A DNA stretch of 64,000 bases from Uranotaenia lowii (Eukaryota; Arthropoda; Insecta; Diptera; Culicidae). The stretch covers positions 329,363,920-329,427,919 of the forward strand of contig NC_073692.1 in NCBI RefSeq assembly GCF_029784155.1, written 5' to 3'. Under the pieces are notes generated by a model that saw only the letters and a list, made by a program, of their open reading frames with translations, was not told the origin of the DNA and searched no databases. This document shows, one piece after another, positions 48,660 to 59,848 of this stretch. Position 1 is the stretch's first letter, and each line of letters opens with the position of its first letter. The translations under genes and the position numbers were made by a program.

Positions 48660-49631
48660 GAATTTGGTGGTAATGAAATCATGGATTGAACGCCCCAAAA
48701 ACTGCATCTACTTTTCGGCAGCTAATGCCCAAAAACATCGCCCAGTTGAGACCCAGAAATGATGCATTATTTAACGTAAATCAACCACAGATTCAATACG
48801 CTTAGCGCCCAGCCAACCAACCCAAATCCAAGCACCCATGCGTTCCTACATGTGTGTGGATCCAAAAATGGGCCTATTATGCGACAGTGCGTATGGTGGA
48901 TTTAGTTTGCCATTTTTGCTCGCACTCCATTTTTTAATCTTTCTTGATATTAGGACCCGGTTGTTGAACTTTTTAGCAAAGGAAAATGTTGTGGTTGCCG
49001 ATATTTTATTACATTCATGTTCACCAGATTCCTATAGTTTTATTTCTTTAATAAAAAATCTGATGTATGTTGTTGAATTAAATCAAGGCCGTGCACACGG
49101 AGGGGGGGGGGGAGAGGTTTAGGGGTTTTACCTCCCCCCACATGGGGATTTTTTCGAAGTTGATTTTTCAACGTAGTAACGGGATATTACTTGATCTTAA
49201 AAGGTTTTAAATAAGTGTTAACAAACAAGTCAGAGAATGAATCTTAAACAACCTTCGAGACATTTCATTTCACGGCACTACATAGGTAGATATATGCCGT
49301 TCACGTATGGAAACTTATTTTAAATTGTGAATTTCAATTTCCAATTCAATCAAACTTTTGTATTGAAACTTAAAAAAAGACACACAAATACCCTACTTTG
49401 CCTTTAGAATGGGTTTTTACTATATAGAAGTATAACTAAACAAGTTCAGAGTTTGAAACCAACCATTTTAATTCCAAAATTAATTCCTCGAATACTAATT
49501 TTGTACATCAACAAGTTGGAAGCCATGTATCAGGTGTTTGCCACTCACGATGGCCATCCGAATTAGTACAACAAAATCTTTAACCTAGTATCATCTTTCT
49601 GTATAACTACAAATTTTGATATAAATCGTGC
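48660..49631. other. Gene-free spacer left of the LTR element
   Basis: No supported gene. A G run follows gccgtgcacacgga near 49090. The right edge is the AGAT target site of the LTR retrotransposon. Confidence 0.45.
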
Positions 49632-49635
49632 AGAT
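49632..49635 (+). other. Target site duplication AGAT, left
   Basis: AGAT lies directly before the 5' LTR, and the same four bases lie directly after the 3' LTR at 59293-59296. A 4-bp duplication fits Ty3/gypsy-type integrase. Confidence 0.85.
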
Positions 49636-50946
49636 TGTAACGATGTAACATGTTTTCTCCGTGCATAAACACTACCTTAAGGCAACTCCCTATCGTTCCT
49701 GGTCTCTGAAACTGACTCAGCTAGAGACGCAGAGTAACTTGGTAGCGAGAATGCGATCAAGTTTGGGGCCGTCAATAAATGACGGACTTAAAGAAAGAGG
49801 AAGCAAAACGGACCTACCGATAGTCCTCGGGTCGTGATCGTATTCTTGGGGTTAAGAGTCCCATTGCAAGTAGGCCTCGTTCATTTAGAATCTGACCATA
49901 CGAGAGTTATCACGGTGCGAAAACAGAAAGTTATAAAAAAACGTGCTTAAGTCGTGTAGAGCCCACTTGTAAGTTACAGAGCAGTTTAAAGTGAGTTAGT
50001 ATTAAATATTGTATATATTTTATTTAGGCTCATTCACTATTTAGAAACGCGATTATAAAAAGTTTTTAATAGTGCATAAAAGAAATATCAAGGTAACTAT
50101 TTGTGACTGGACCTATGGTCGCACATGTTTTACAAGTTGTTTTTTTCCGTGCTCTCGAAGGTTTCCCTTCGAGAAGGGAGTACCCAACCCGGGTCATCAA
50201 CAGCTAAGTGAGCATCCCTCGTTGGAAGGCACCGTAGTCGAAATCTGGCCGTGCAACCCCGACCGAAGTCGAAAAGTTGGGTTGTGGTCGCGACTAAACA
50301 TCGTGGTCATCGAATGAGGTGAACAACATAATTTCCCCTTTCACCCACTCAATCGGCAATCGTTCGAAGCCGGTACAAGAACCATCGTAAACGTCGCATG
50401 AAACCGTTTGCGATTGGACCGCCCTCTGACGGTCCCTGGCAACATCATCGAATTAACCCGGTACGAGCCGGGTAAAGAAAAAAACAACTTCCGATAACGA
50501 CAGCACCACCGCAAGCGCTTGCTCAAGAATAAGGTTAGGTAGACATAAGACACCAATGAAATTTGTAATTACTAACCTCCCCCACCATCACTCAATTAAA
50601 AAGTTAAAAGGATTTCGCTCTAGTGGTCAATTTTAAACTCGAGATTTCCTTGTTCCGCGTATTTCGGGATCCGTGTAGTATAGGCTCTAGCGAGGAAAAC
50701 CTACAAAGGACACCTCGCTACCCTGTTGGATGTTGCTGTTTGTTGTAGGATCATTCGTTAGGTTTGGGTTTGTCTTCTCTTTCGTTTAGAACGTGTTCTT
50801 GCGATCAAGGCCTGCCCTGAGGTCTCTGGCTGGGTACGGGTATTTCTATAGGGACAAATTGCTACTCCACGGTACTCTCGGGTACCTGGCGCATGAAGTG
50901 GAGGATCGTTAAGGAATTGCCTCCTACTACCTTCCCCCCCGTTACA
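49636..50946 (+). repeat. 5' LTR
   Basis: It starts TGTAACGATG and ends CCGTTACA, giving a TGTAAC/GTTACA terminal inverted repeat. It is 1311 bases. A tatatatttt block near 50012 is a candidate promoter. Small frames inside (for example at 50072 and 50341) occur in both LTRs and are not taken as genes. Confidence 0.95.
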
Positions 50947-50948
50947 TT

Positions 50949-50959
50949 TGGCGCCCAAC
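50949..50959 (+). other. Primer binding site
   Basis: TGGCGCCCAAC begins two bases after the 5' LTR. As recalled from known elements, it matches the 3' end of insect tRNA-Lys, the primer used by gypsy-like elements. The match seems to stop after 11 bases. Confidence 0.75.
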
Positions 50960-51319
50960 TAACGGTTTATCTGAATTAGTAAATTTTTGTATTTTAGATT
51001 TTTTTTTTCTCAGTAATAAGTTCATGTATGATAGTATAATTAAGATTGTGGGATTTCTACTGATCTAGTTTTTAACTTTAACACATATTTTTTTCTCTCT
51101 AGCATTTTTTTTTTCTCAATTTTGATTGGAAGACGTGAATAGGTATTTCTCAATTAACGGCTACTTTCAGAAACGCAGTGGATGATTTGTTTTATATGGA
51201 CTGGTTTTTTTTTTCTTTAATTTAGTATTTGTTGCATTTTTTCTTAATTATTTTATTTTCTTTATCAAATTCAATTATTACATTTATTTCGATTTTGGAA
51301 CTGGACTAAGTTTTTTTCA

Positions 51320-53386
51320 ATGAATTCTAATATTAAAAAACAACTCGAATCGTACATAAATCCGAACGATTTGCTGGAAGACGAGGTGAAATTTGAATTA
51401 AGCATTAGAAATTTGCCAATTTCGGTTGAAGCACCTCAGAACAGATCTGAACTACGAAAAGCTCAATTAGAGGAAATTCTAAAACCAAAAACGTCTTTTG
51501 CCAAAACATATATTGGTCAAGAGTTTAGAACGATTCAAACAAAAACAAAAGATTTGAAGCATTTACTTGAAACTTATCCCGATTCACGTTACATTTCACG
51601 GTTACGTCACTGCCGACTAAGAGCAATTCGCGCGCATCCCTCAACTCGTGAGCAACAACGGCTTAAAGAAGAATTGATATCTGATATAGAAATTTTATTA
51701 GAGCGATACGGTAAACCGAGTGATCGTAGAGAAAGTTTGCCCTCGGCGGGTCCTCAATTGAACTATTCACAGGACTTCTCGCGTAGTTTTGAAGAGAAAA
51801 TGAATCAATTTACGTTTAGCCTTTCGGATATGTCGACCGCGAAAAAGAAAAAACCGGAAACTCCTACCACTTCAAATTTACCGCGAACCGAGAAAAGATT
51901 ATCTTTTCATCCTTTACCGCAAGATTTAGAAGAAGGACTTCTCGATGAAGCTATTGGAGGCACAGAACCGACTGAAAATGAAACCAATATTCCCCCCGCG
52001 AATCTAGAACCAAATTTGAATTTTCCGTTTTACTCCAAAGAAGTTTTGCTACCGCGTAGAAAAGATCATCTCGAGAGAGATAAAAATGCTCAGGTCCCTC
52101 AAGCAATTCAGCTTAATCGTGCGTGGGAGGAACCTAGCATTAGGCAAGATCGAACGAATATCCCGAATACACAAAATTTGACTCAACAAAACGAAGCAAC
52201 TACTTTCGATTTCGGTCCGCAGATGGAAGTTATCAAAAACGACATAAGCCATTTCATTCAGCAAACGTTAGCATCTCAAATGACCGAAATGATGGCTAAA
52301 ATGTTGCCAATATTTGAGCAACAACGCGTAGAAACTCCGTCGCCGGTAGAAACGTTCTACAATGTTCCGTTAAGACCGCCACCGCAGTTAGCCAGATCAC
52401 CCTCACCGATAAATAGACCCCCTCCGATTCCACCAAGACCTTTTCAGCCTCAGACTCCATTCAGAGAGAATGATTACTCAAGAAATTATCGCGTATCAAT
52501 GGGAGAAACGAATCAATGGCAGGTTCCCATTTCGAAATGGAGAGTTCAGTTTAGTGGTGATTCTAAAGGTCCCACTGTAACTCAATTTATTAACAGAGTC
52601 GAAATTCTCGCAAACAGCAATAGAGTATCTGAACAAGATTTGCTTAATCAGGCGTTATTTTTCTTTAGAGAAGGATCACAGGCTGAAGAATGGTACTATA
52701 CTTTCCGTCATAAGTTTAATGATTGGACTTCATTCAAACACCAGCTTCGGTTACGATTTGAACAGCCTAACAAAGACGTTGTAATTGAAAGACAAATTCT
52801 TGATAGAAGACAACACCCGAATGAAACATTCAGCGCGTTTGTCATGGTATTTGAAAAATTAGCTCAGCAATTAACAAAACCTATGCCCGAATCTCGTAAG
52901 CTTGAAATTATATTAGAAAATTTGAAAGATGACTACAAACCATTCTTGACATTTTATAGAATCGATCACATTGATGATTTGGTTACAATTTGCCACGCGT
53001 TAGACAAGTCTATGTACAGAACATATGCTCAAATTCCTAGATTTAGACCAAATCAAGTGAACAATGTAGAAGATGAACTTATCGAAACTCATGAGGAGGA
53101 CTATCAAGAAATTAATGCTATTAACAGAACGAATTTCAAAGCTAAACCCGTTGAAAAACCGACACAATCTAACCCCGAGGTCACGGGAGCAATACCGAAA
53201 ACTTCCGCGGAAAATATTTTATGCTGGAATTGTCGCCAGTTTGGACACTTCTGGAAAAGCTGTAGGCAACCAAAGAAAATTTTCTGCCACTTCTGTGGTT
53301 ATATGAACGTTATCACAACTAATTGCCCTAATAATCATTTATTTCCCACCTCGAGACAGGAAAACCAATTCTCAGAAAGACAGTAG
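51320..53386 (+). CDS. gag: Gag polyprotein of the LTR retrotransposon
   Basis: 688 residues, ending in TAG. The N-terminal half is charged and Pro-rich. The section around residues 390-570 (KWRVQFSGDS, then the ALFFFREGSQAEEWYYTF stretch) looks like the retrotransposon capsid domain found in Ty3/gypsy Gag. At 635-648 is a good CCHC zinc knuckle (CX2CX4HX4C). A second knuckle at 656-669 has Val664 where the His should be, so it probably cannot bind zinc normally. Gag packages element RNA into virus-like particles. Its end overlaps the pol frame. The start ATG at 51320 is the first in frame and lies about 360 bases after the primer site. Confidence 0.93.
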   Translation: MNSNIKKQLESYINPNDLLEDEVKFELSIRNLPISVEAPQNRSELRKAQLEEILKPKTSFAKTYIGQEFRTIQTKTKDLKHLLETYPDSRYISRLRHCRLRAIRAHPSTREQQRLKEELISDIEILLERYGKPSDRRESLPSAGPQLNYSQDFSRSFEEKMNQFTFSLSDMSTAKKKKPETPTTSNLPRTEKRLSFHPLPQDLEEGLLDEAIGGTEPTENETNIPPANLEPNLNFPFYSKEVLLPRRKDHLERDKNAQVPQAIQLNRAWEEPSIRQDRTNIPNTQNLTQQNEATTFDFGPQMEVIKNDISHFIQQTLASQMTEMMAKMLPIFEQQRVETPSPVETFYNVPLRPPPQLARSPSPINRPPPIPPRPFQPQTPFRENDYSRNYRVSMGETNQWQVPISKWRVQFSGDSKGPTVTQFINRVEILANSNRVSEQDLLNQALFFFREGSQAEEWYYTFRHKFNDWTSFKHQLRLRFEQPNKDVVIERQILDRRQHPNETFSAFVMVFEKLAQQLTKPMPESRKLEIILENLKDDYKPFLTFYRIDHIDDLVTICHALDKSMYRTYAQIPRFRPNQVNNVEDELIETHEEDYQEINAINRTNFKAKPVEKPTQSNPEVTGAIPKTSAENILCWNCRQFGHFWKSCRQPKKIFCHFCGYMNVITTNCPNNHLFPTSRQENQFSERQ

Positions 53387-56300
53387 AGGGTTCTCTTTCT
53401 GATTCATTAAAAAATTGCCCTCAAAATGATTTTTTTAAATTTTCTAAGTCGTTTCAAATTCATACAAAACCTCATAAATGTCCTTGCATTGTAGTCGAGA
53501 TTTTAGGTTCATCAATAGAAGGATTATTAGACTCCGGAGCTTCAGTCAGTATATTGAATTCACCTGAATTAATTGCTAAACACGCTTTACAAATCCATCC
53601 AATCAATCTAAGAATTAGAACAGCAGATTCATCGTCTCACAAATGTGAAGGCGTTGTATTTATTCCGTATACTTTTAACAAGCAAACAAATGTTGTTCCT
53701 ACCCTTCTGGTTCCTCAAATATCTAAACCACTCATCCTCGGTATAGATTTCTGGTCCGCATTTCAAATAAGACCAGCCATTTCAAAAGACGGTAATCTTG
53801 AAGAAATATCTAGTAGCGCTGAAATAAATTTTGTAGAAAATTATTTCACGAATAACAAAGATGAAATTTTACTTACCATAGAACCAACTGGACCGGAGAT
53901 TAGAGAAACAGAAAACATAGAAGATTCGACTTTAGAACTTCCTTTCCCAGAACACCCCGAAAATGATAAATTTAGCGCAATTATCACTGAGCATAATTTA
54001 ACTCAACAAGAGAAAAATGAACTCGAATCAGTTATTAAGTCATTGAAAAGCATAAACGGTGGAAAACTAGGCAGGACGAATGTGATTTCTCATAAAATAG
54101 TTTTGAACGAAGGAGCTCAACCGAAAAAACCCCCTCAATATAGATGTTCCCCACATATTCAAAAGGAAATCGATAAAGAGATTGAACGTATGCTTGAACT
54201 TGACATAATAGAAGAATCTCACTCAGCGTGGTGCAATCCATTATTGCCTGTGAAGAAGTCGTCCGGTGAATGGCGCATTTGTCTTGATTGTAGGCGTATT
54301 AACGAAGTTACCAAAAACGAAGCTTACCCTTTTCCCGACATGCTAGGTATCCTAGGTAGGATAGAAAAATCTAACTTCTTCTCAGTGATCGATCTCTCCA
54401 AAGCATACTGGCAGATTCCGCTAGAAGAATCTAGTCGAGATTTTACATCTTTCAGGGCAGGCAAACAACTGTTTCGATTCAAAGTAACCGCGTTCGGTCT
54501 TAAAGGTGCCCCAATCACACAAACTAAGTGTATGAACATCGTACTAGGATTTGACTTAGAACCAAACGTCTACGTTTATCTAGACGATATTATTATAGTG
54601 TCTAAAACTTTCGCTGAGCACATAAAACTACTTAGAACTATTTCCGAACGTCTGGCTAAAGCTAATCTTACAATCAGCCTAGATAAATCTAAGTTTTGTA
54701 AAAAAAGAATAAGTTATTTGGGATACACTTTATCTGCACAGGGCTTGGCAATTGAAAGCTCGAAAGTTGAACCAATCTTAGATTATCCCAGACCCCAAAC
54801 TCCAAAAGAGATTCGAAGATTCATAGGAATGGTCAGCTTCTATAAACAATTCATAGATCGTTTCAGTGACCTAACAGCTCCAATTACAGATCTTCTAAAA
54901 AAATCTAAGGGTAAAACAGTTTGGAATAAAGAAGCAGAAGACGCGTTTTTGAAAATCAAATCGGTTCTAACTTCCCCCAACATCCTTGCTAACCCTGATT
55001 TTAGTATACCCTTCATCATAGAATCCGACGCCTCTGATGTGGCCGTTGGCGCCGTCCTCGTTCAAATTCAGGCAGGTGTTAGAAGACCAATAGCTTTCTT
55101 TTCTAAAAAACTATCCGCTACGCAGAAGAAATACGCACCAACCGAGAAAGAATGTCTTGGTGTAATACTCGCGATCGAAAAGTTTAGGCATTTTGTCGAA
55201 GGTTCGAAGTTTTCGGTTATTACAGACGCGCAAAGTCTAATCTGGTTGAGCAAAATAAGTGCAGAAGGCGGTTCTGCTAAATTGATTCGATGGGCACTTA
55301 AGCTGCAACAATATAATTTTGACCTAATATACCGTAAAGGATCTCTCAACATCACCGCAGATGCTTTATCGAGAGCAGTTAATATTATAGACATCCTAGA
55401 TCCCGATTATGAAACGCTGAAAAATAATATTTTAAGAGATAATGTAAAATACAAAAACTTTAGAGTCAGTAGAAGTCGAGTTTACAAATTAGTTTCTTCA
55501 CCACTCGCTGATGCACGTTTTGAATGGAAATATGTTCCCCCAAAATCAGAGAGACTTACTATCTTACAAGAGACACATGATAGGGATCATTTCGGGCAAC
55601 ATAAAACCTTAAAAAGACTGCAAGAAAGATATTATTGGCCTGCCATGGAAGCAGAAGTGAAACGTTACTGCAATGGTTGTGAGATATGTAAGAGAACGAA
55701 ACATCCTAATATAAATAGAAAACCCCCGATGGGTAAGCAAAAACTAGCTTCAGTTCCGTGGCAAACTATCTCGGTAGATTTCGTTGGACCATTTCCAAGA
55801 TCGCGCAAAGGAAACACAGTTCTCGTTGTAGTAACTGACCTATTTTCAAAATTCGTTTTGATACACGCGTTAAGAGAAGCAAAAACGATTCCCTTGATTA
55901 AGTTCCTCGAAGATATGATATTTTTACTCTTTGGAGTGCCAGAAATTCTCATCTCCGATAATGGAGTTCAATTTATGTCTAAAGAATTTGAAAAATTTCT
56001 TGGTAAATACCATGTTACACATTGGCGTAATGCAAACTACCATCCTTGCAACAACCCAACGGAAAGGGTTAACAAAGTGATAGGATCAGCGATTAGAGCT
56101 CATATTAAAGGCGATCATCAAAACTGGGACGCGGATATTCAAAAAGTGGCCATGGCAATCCGTACGGCAGTCCATGAGTCCACATCGTTCACCCCGTATT
56201 TCATAAACTTCGGTCGCAACTTTGTAGATTCGGGTAAAGTTCACAAAGAACTTCGCGATGCTGGAAATGACGTAGATTACGAACCGCTAGAAGCTAATGC

Positions 56301-56598
56301 GAATATGAAAAATATCTATGAGAATGTTAAATCAAATCTTAAGAAAGCTTACGATCGTTATTCGAAACACTACAATTTACGTTCTAACAAAAAACTCGAA
56401 GAGTTTGGCATAGACGAAATAGTAATGAAGAAAAATTTTGTTCAATCTAATAAACTTAAGAAGTTTTCAGCTAAATTAGCCGATACTTTTTCTCCAGCAA
56501 AAGTTATAGGTAAAATTGGGTCTTCATGCTACGATCTTGAAGACCTTCGAGGCAATCGTTTAGGTGTCTTTCACGCATCAGACTTAATGAAAAAATAG
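53335..56598 (+). CDS. pol: Pol polyprotein: protease, reverse transcriptase, RNase H, integrase
   Basis: The frame is open from 53335 and overlaps the gag end in the -1 frame, so it is most likely made as a Gag-Pol fusion; I see no good ATG near its start. The aspartic protease motif LLDSGAS lies at about 53524-53544. The reverse transcriptase contains WRICLDCRRIN, FSVIDLSKAYWQI and the catalytic YLDD (54577-54588). RNase H follows, with IIESDASDVAVGAVL and ADALSRA. Integrase has an HHCC zinc site (HDRDHFGQH, then CNGCEIC), catalytic TD, SDNG and PTERVNKV positions for D,D,E, and a C-terminal domain ending in LGVFHASDLMKK. All key catalytic residues are present and no stops interrupt it, so it is probably functional. 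Confidence 0.95.
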   Translation, partial: SFISHLETGKPILRKTVEGSLSDSLKNCPQNDFFKFSKSFQIHTKPHKCPCIVVEILGSSIEGLLDSGASVSILNSPELIAKHALQIHPINLRIRTADSSSHKCEGVVFIPYTFNKQTNVVPTLLVPQISKPLILGIDFWSAFQIRPAISKDGNLEEISSSAEINFVENYFTNNKDEILLTIEPTGPEIRETENIEDSTLELPFPEHPENDKFSAIITEHNLTQQEKNELESVIKSLKSINGGKLGRTNVISHKIVLNEGAQPKKPPQYRCSPHIQKEIDKEIERMLELDIIEESHSAWCNPLLPVKKSSGEWRICLDCRRINEVTKNEAYPFPDMLGILGRIEKSNFFSVIDLSKAYWQIPLEESSRDFTSFRAGKQLFRFKVTAFGLKGAPITQTKCMNIVLGFDLEPNVYVYLDDIIIVSKTFAEHIKLLRTISERLAKANLTISLDKSKFCKKRISYLGYTLSAQGLAIESSKVEPILDYPRPQTPKEIRRFIGMVSFYKQFIDRFSDLTAPITDLLKKSKGKTVWNKEAEDAFLKIKSVLTSPNILANPDFSIPFIIESDASDVAVGAVLVQIQAGVRRPIAFFSKKLSATQKKYAPTEKECLGVILAIEKFRHFVEGSKFSVITDAQSLIWLSKISAEGGSAKLIRWALKLQQYNFDLIYRKGSLNITADALSRAVNIIDILDPDYETLKNNILRDNVKYKNFRVSRSRVYKLVSSPLADARFEWKYVPPKSERLTILQETHDRDHFGQHKTLKRLQERYYWPAMEAEVKRYCNGCEICKRTKHPNINRKPPMGKQKLASVPWQTISVDFVGPFPRSRKGNTVLVVVTDLFSKFVLIHALREAKTIPLIKFLEDMIFLLFGVPEILISDNGVQFMSKEFEKFLGKYHVTHWRNANYHPCNNPTERVNKVIGSAIRAHIKGDHQNWDADIQKVAMAIRTAVHESTSFTPYFINFGRNFVDSGKVHKELRDAGNDVDYEPLEANANMKNIYENVKSNLKKAYDRYSKHYNLRSNKKLEEFGIDEIVMKKNFVQSNKLKKFSAKLADTFSPAKVIGKIGSSCYDLEDLRGNRLGVFHASDLMKK
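53359..53365 (+). promoter_or_regulatory. Candidate -1 ribosomal frameshift site
   Basis: The gag frame reads G GAA AAC here, inside the 52-base window (53335-53386) where gag and pol frames are both open. Pol is in the -1 frame relative to gag. The heptamer resembles G GAU UUA-type slip sites, with an imperfect first triplet. Use of this site is inference. Confidence 0.4.
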
Positions 56599-57969
56599 AT
56601 TGTCCACCAGCTATGTTTTGTTGCGAATCGCACAATAACTAAATCATTAAAAAAAAACACAAGCACTTCCTGCTTGGAAATACCCAATTTCAGAAAGGAA
56701 AATGATCTAAAGTTCGTCAAATTAAAACAGCAAATTCGGTTCGAAAAAAAACTCTTAGATAAAATACCTGTAAAGAGAAGAAGTTATTAGAAATGTACGA
56801 AAATAGTAAAACACAGGTCAGATATTTATTCATGCAACATAATATAGAACAACAACAGTTTGATCCACCATTCACCAGTCATCAACGTTCCATTCTCAAA
56901 TAGATTAATTCGTTAGTTTCAGATTTGTATACCATACTTTCCACTATCAGTCCAGTTTTCCATCGCCCTTTAGCTTCAAAATAGAAATAAACCAATTTAA
57001 ACAAAATAACATCGCAATAGCCCAAGTAATAGTCATGCATAAATTGTAATTTGTCGACTTACCTCCATAGCAAAACTTATACTCACCACCTTCAATTCAT
57101 TAAATAGCATTTCTCAATTTTCAATGATTCCCAGTTCATAAATTCGCAATCATAAATACCGTCCTCTTTAATAGCCTGTGGTAGATTTTTTGTTTGATTA
57201 TGCTGTAGCTTATCGTTTATGTACTTAGGTACATAAAACAAACACTAAAAGAGATTACATTACATCATCACTGCAAACAAAAAAACATATTTTTTTTCCA
57301 TCTCACATTGTTTTCACATTTAAAAGAACTTACCTTTTTCCAGTCCGGATTACTCAAATACTTACCAACCCATAAAATAATTAATAATTTTTCATCCAAG
57401 TAGTTTTCCAATAGTTTCTTTTGTCCAAAATAGATCAGAAATCGTCTTCCAATCATCATTTTAGCTCATTTTAGGAGTTGCTTTCATTGTTTTGAATTCG
57501 CAACTTATCGTTTCGTTGACAGAATAGAAATTCACCATGCCATAATTACGTTTCAGTGCAAACCGGCCTCAATGTTGCAGGCACACGGAAAATAATTTAA
57601 ATAAATGTTGCACACTGAAATTAGTTTTTTTTGAATCAATAGTTTTTTTTGTTGGAATATGTGAGAAAGTTTTCTCAGGACAGACTTCAAAGAAAGTCTT
57701 TGGCGAAGTTATCGCAGTAATCTGCTCCAAAAGATTGGAGGTTCCGAAATGGATGTTTTTGGGTTAGCTTATTTAGCTTATTAGTTTACAGTATATTGAT
57801 ATGGCATAAATGGTGATGGTCTTTAGAAAATCCACAATCTTATTTTGGTATGATTTTAAATTGTTTCGAAAATTACATAAAAAAAGAATCATAAAAAAAA
57901 ATGATAAGCTGCTTTGTTTTTGATAAAAAAAAAAATAAATTCAGATACTTCATTTATTTTTTTACCGTT
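56599..57969 (+). other. Noncoding tail of the LTR element
   Basis: 1.37 kb between pol and the polypurine tract, AT-rich, without an env-like frame, signal peptide or membrane segment. The element therefore seems to lack an envelope gene. Confidence 0.7.
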
Positions 57970-57981
57970 GGTGGGAGGAAG
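57970..57981 (+). other. Polypurine tract
   Basis: ggtgggaggaag lies directly before the 3' LTR. It is mostly purine, with one T, and is in the right place to prime plus-strand DNA synthesis. Confidence 0.75.
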
Positions 57982-59292
57982 TGTAACGATGTAACATGTT
58001 TTCTCCGTGCATAAACACTACCTTAAGGCAACTCCCTATCGTTCCTGGTCTCTGAAACTGACTCAGCTAGAGACGCAGAGTAACTTGGTAGCGAGAATGC
58101 GATCAAGTTTGGGGCCGTCAATAAATGACGGACTTAAAGAAAGAGGAAGCAAAACGGACCTACCGATAGTCCTCGGGTCGTGATCGTATTCTTGGGGTTA
58201 AGAGTCCCATTGCAAGTAGGCCTCGTTCATTTAGAATCTGACCATACGAGAGTTATCACGGTGCGAAAACAGAAAGTTATAAAAAAACGTGCTTAAGTCG
58301 TGTAGAGCCCACTTGTAAGTTACAGAGCAGTTTAAAGTGAGTTAGTATTAAATATTGTATATATTTTATTTAGGCTCATTCACTATTTAGAAACGCGATT
58401 ATAAAAAGTTTTTAATAGTGCATAAAAGAAATATCAAGGTAACTATTTGTGACTGGACCTATGGTCGCACATGTTTTACAAGTTGTTTTTTTCCGTGCTC
58501 TCGAAGGTTTCCCTTCGAGAAGGGAGTACCCAACCCGGGTCATCAACAGCTAAGTGAGCATCCCTCGTTGGAAGGCACCGTAGTCGAAATCTGGCCGTGC
58601 AACCCCGACCGAAGTCGAAAAGTTGGGTTGTGGTCGCGACTAAACATCGTGGTCATCGAATGAGGTGAACAACATAATTTCCCCTTTCACCCACTCAATC
58701 GGCAATCGTTCGAAGCCGGTACAAGAACCATCGTAAACGTCGCATGAAACCGTTTGCGATTGGACCGCCCTCTGACGGTCCCTGGCAACATCATCGAATT
58801 AACCCGGTACGAGCCGGGTAAAGAAAAAAACAACTTCCGATAACGACAGCACCACCGCAAGCGCTTGCTCAAGAATAAGGTTAGGTAGACATAAGACACC
58901 AATGAAATTTGTAATTACTAACCTCCCCCACCATCACTCAATTAAAAAGTTAAAAGGATTTCGCTCTAGTGGTCAATTTTAAACTCGAGATTTCCTTGTT
59001 CCGCGTATTTCGGGATCCGTGTAGTATAGGCTCTAGCGAGGAAAACCTACAAAGGACACCTCGCTACCCTGTTGGATGTTGCTGTTTGTTGTAGGATCAT
59101 TCGTTAGGTTTGGGTTTGTCTTCTCTTTCGTTTAGAACGTGTTCTTGCGATCAAGGCCTGCCCTGAGGTCTCTGGCTGGGTACGGGTATTTCTATAGGGA
59201 CAAATTGCTACTCCACGGTACTCTCGGGTACCTGGCGCATGAAGTGGAGGATCGTTAAGGAATTGCCTCCTACTACCTTCCCCCCCGTTACA
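57982..59292 (+). repeat. 3' LTR
   Basis: 1311 bases, the same length as the 5' LTR. I found no difference when comparing the two line by line by eye. It is followed directly by AGAT (59293-59296), the right target duplication. Confidence 0.95.
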
Positions 59293-59296
59293 AGAT

Positions 59297-59848
59297 ATGA
59301 AATATTTTTAAAGATACCAATTTCTGTCTTAATTTTTTTTTGTGTCTCTTGTTCTTCTAAATGCTCAGCTTCACATTCAAAAACGTTTTGATATATTTTC
59401 CAAGGCCACAAATATTACATCTTTTCCAGGTGCAAAAATTGAAAAGCTAATTTTGAATAATTTTGCCCTGGATCTATGTAAATATGCAACTTTTCTATCA
59501 CCTTATGCTTTTTAAATTACTTTTGAGAATATTTTAAATCTTTTTAACAAAACTCTGCATTTTTTGGCAAATCTTTCAAACATAAACATAAAATTTTAAA
59601 ATAAAGCTTTTAAATCAATTGTCAACTTTCCCCAACATTTCAAGTAATTAAGTTCTGCGAAAAAATCCACTTCCATCTGTACCGTTGAGCCGTCAACACG
59701 TACGCCGGAGCATCATATCGTTGCTGTGTACCTGCAGGAACATTTTACATTATTTATTTTTTCATTACCTGTATTTCATTAAGCACTTTTCAGTGCTAAA
59801 ATTATTTTCATTTTCTTTTATTCATATTTTTTTTCTTTTCTTTCCAGC
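59297..59848. other. Spacer and probable 5' leader of the Jockey-like copy
   Basis: AT-rich flank of the LTR element. From about 59670 (gtaccgttgagccgtcaaca) the sequence becomes more GC-rich and may be the 5' untranslated part of the non-LTR element that starts coding at 59849. Confidence 0.4.

Larger units (their letters stand above)
49636..59292 (+). mobile_element. Complete Ty3/gypsy-type LTR retrotransposon
   Basis: The element is 9657 bases long. It has a 5' LTR, a primer binding site, gag, pol in the order protease, reverse transcriptase, RNase H, integrase, a polypurine tract and a 3' LTR. The domain order places it in the Ty3/gypsy (Metaviridae) group. No env-like frame lies between pol and the 3' LTR. 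Both main frames are open, both LTRs are 1311 bases and look identical, and the flanks show a 4-bp duplication. It therefore inserted recently and could still be active. I cannot name its lineage. Confidence 0.95.

Noticed and set aside
48838..49122. 94-codon frame right of gene E
   Set aside because: No domain, no splice support, and it ends in a G-run repeat. Judged chance.
50072..50556. Small frames of 81 and 71 codons inside the LTR
   Set aside because: They occur at the same place in both LTRs, have no known domain and are most likely chance frames in noncoding LTR sequence.
56599..57969. Possible env gene making the LTR element an endogenous retrovirus
   Set aside because: No plus-strand frame of useful length, signal peptide or membrane segment lies between pol and the 3' LTR.
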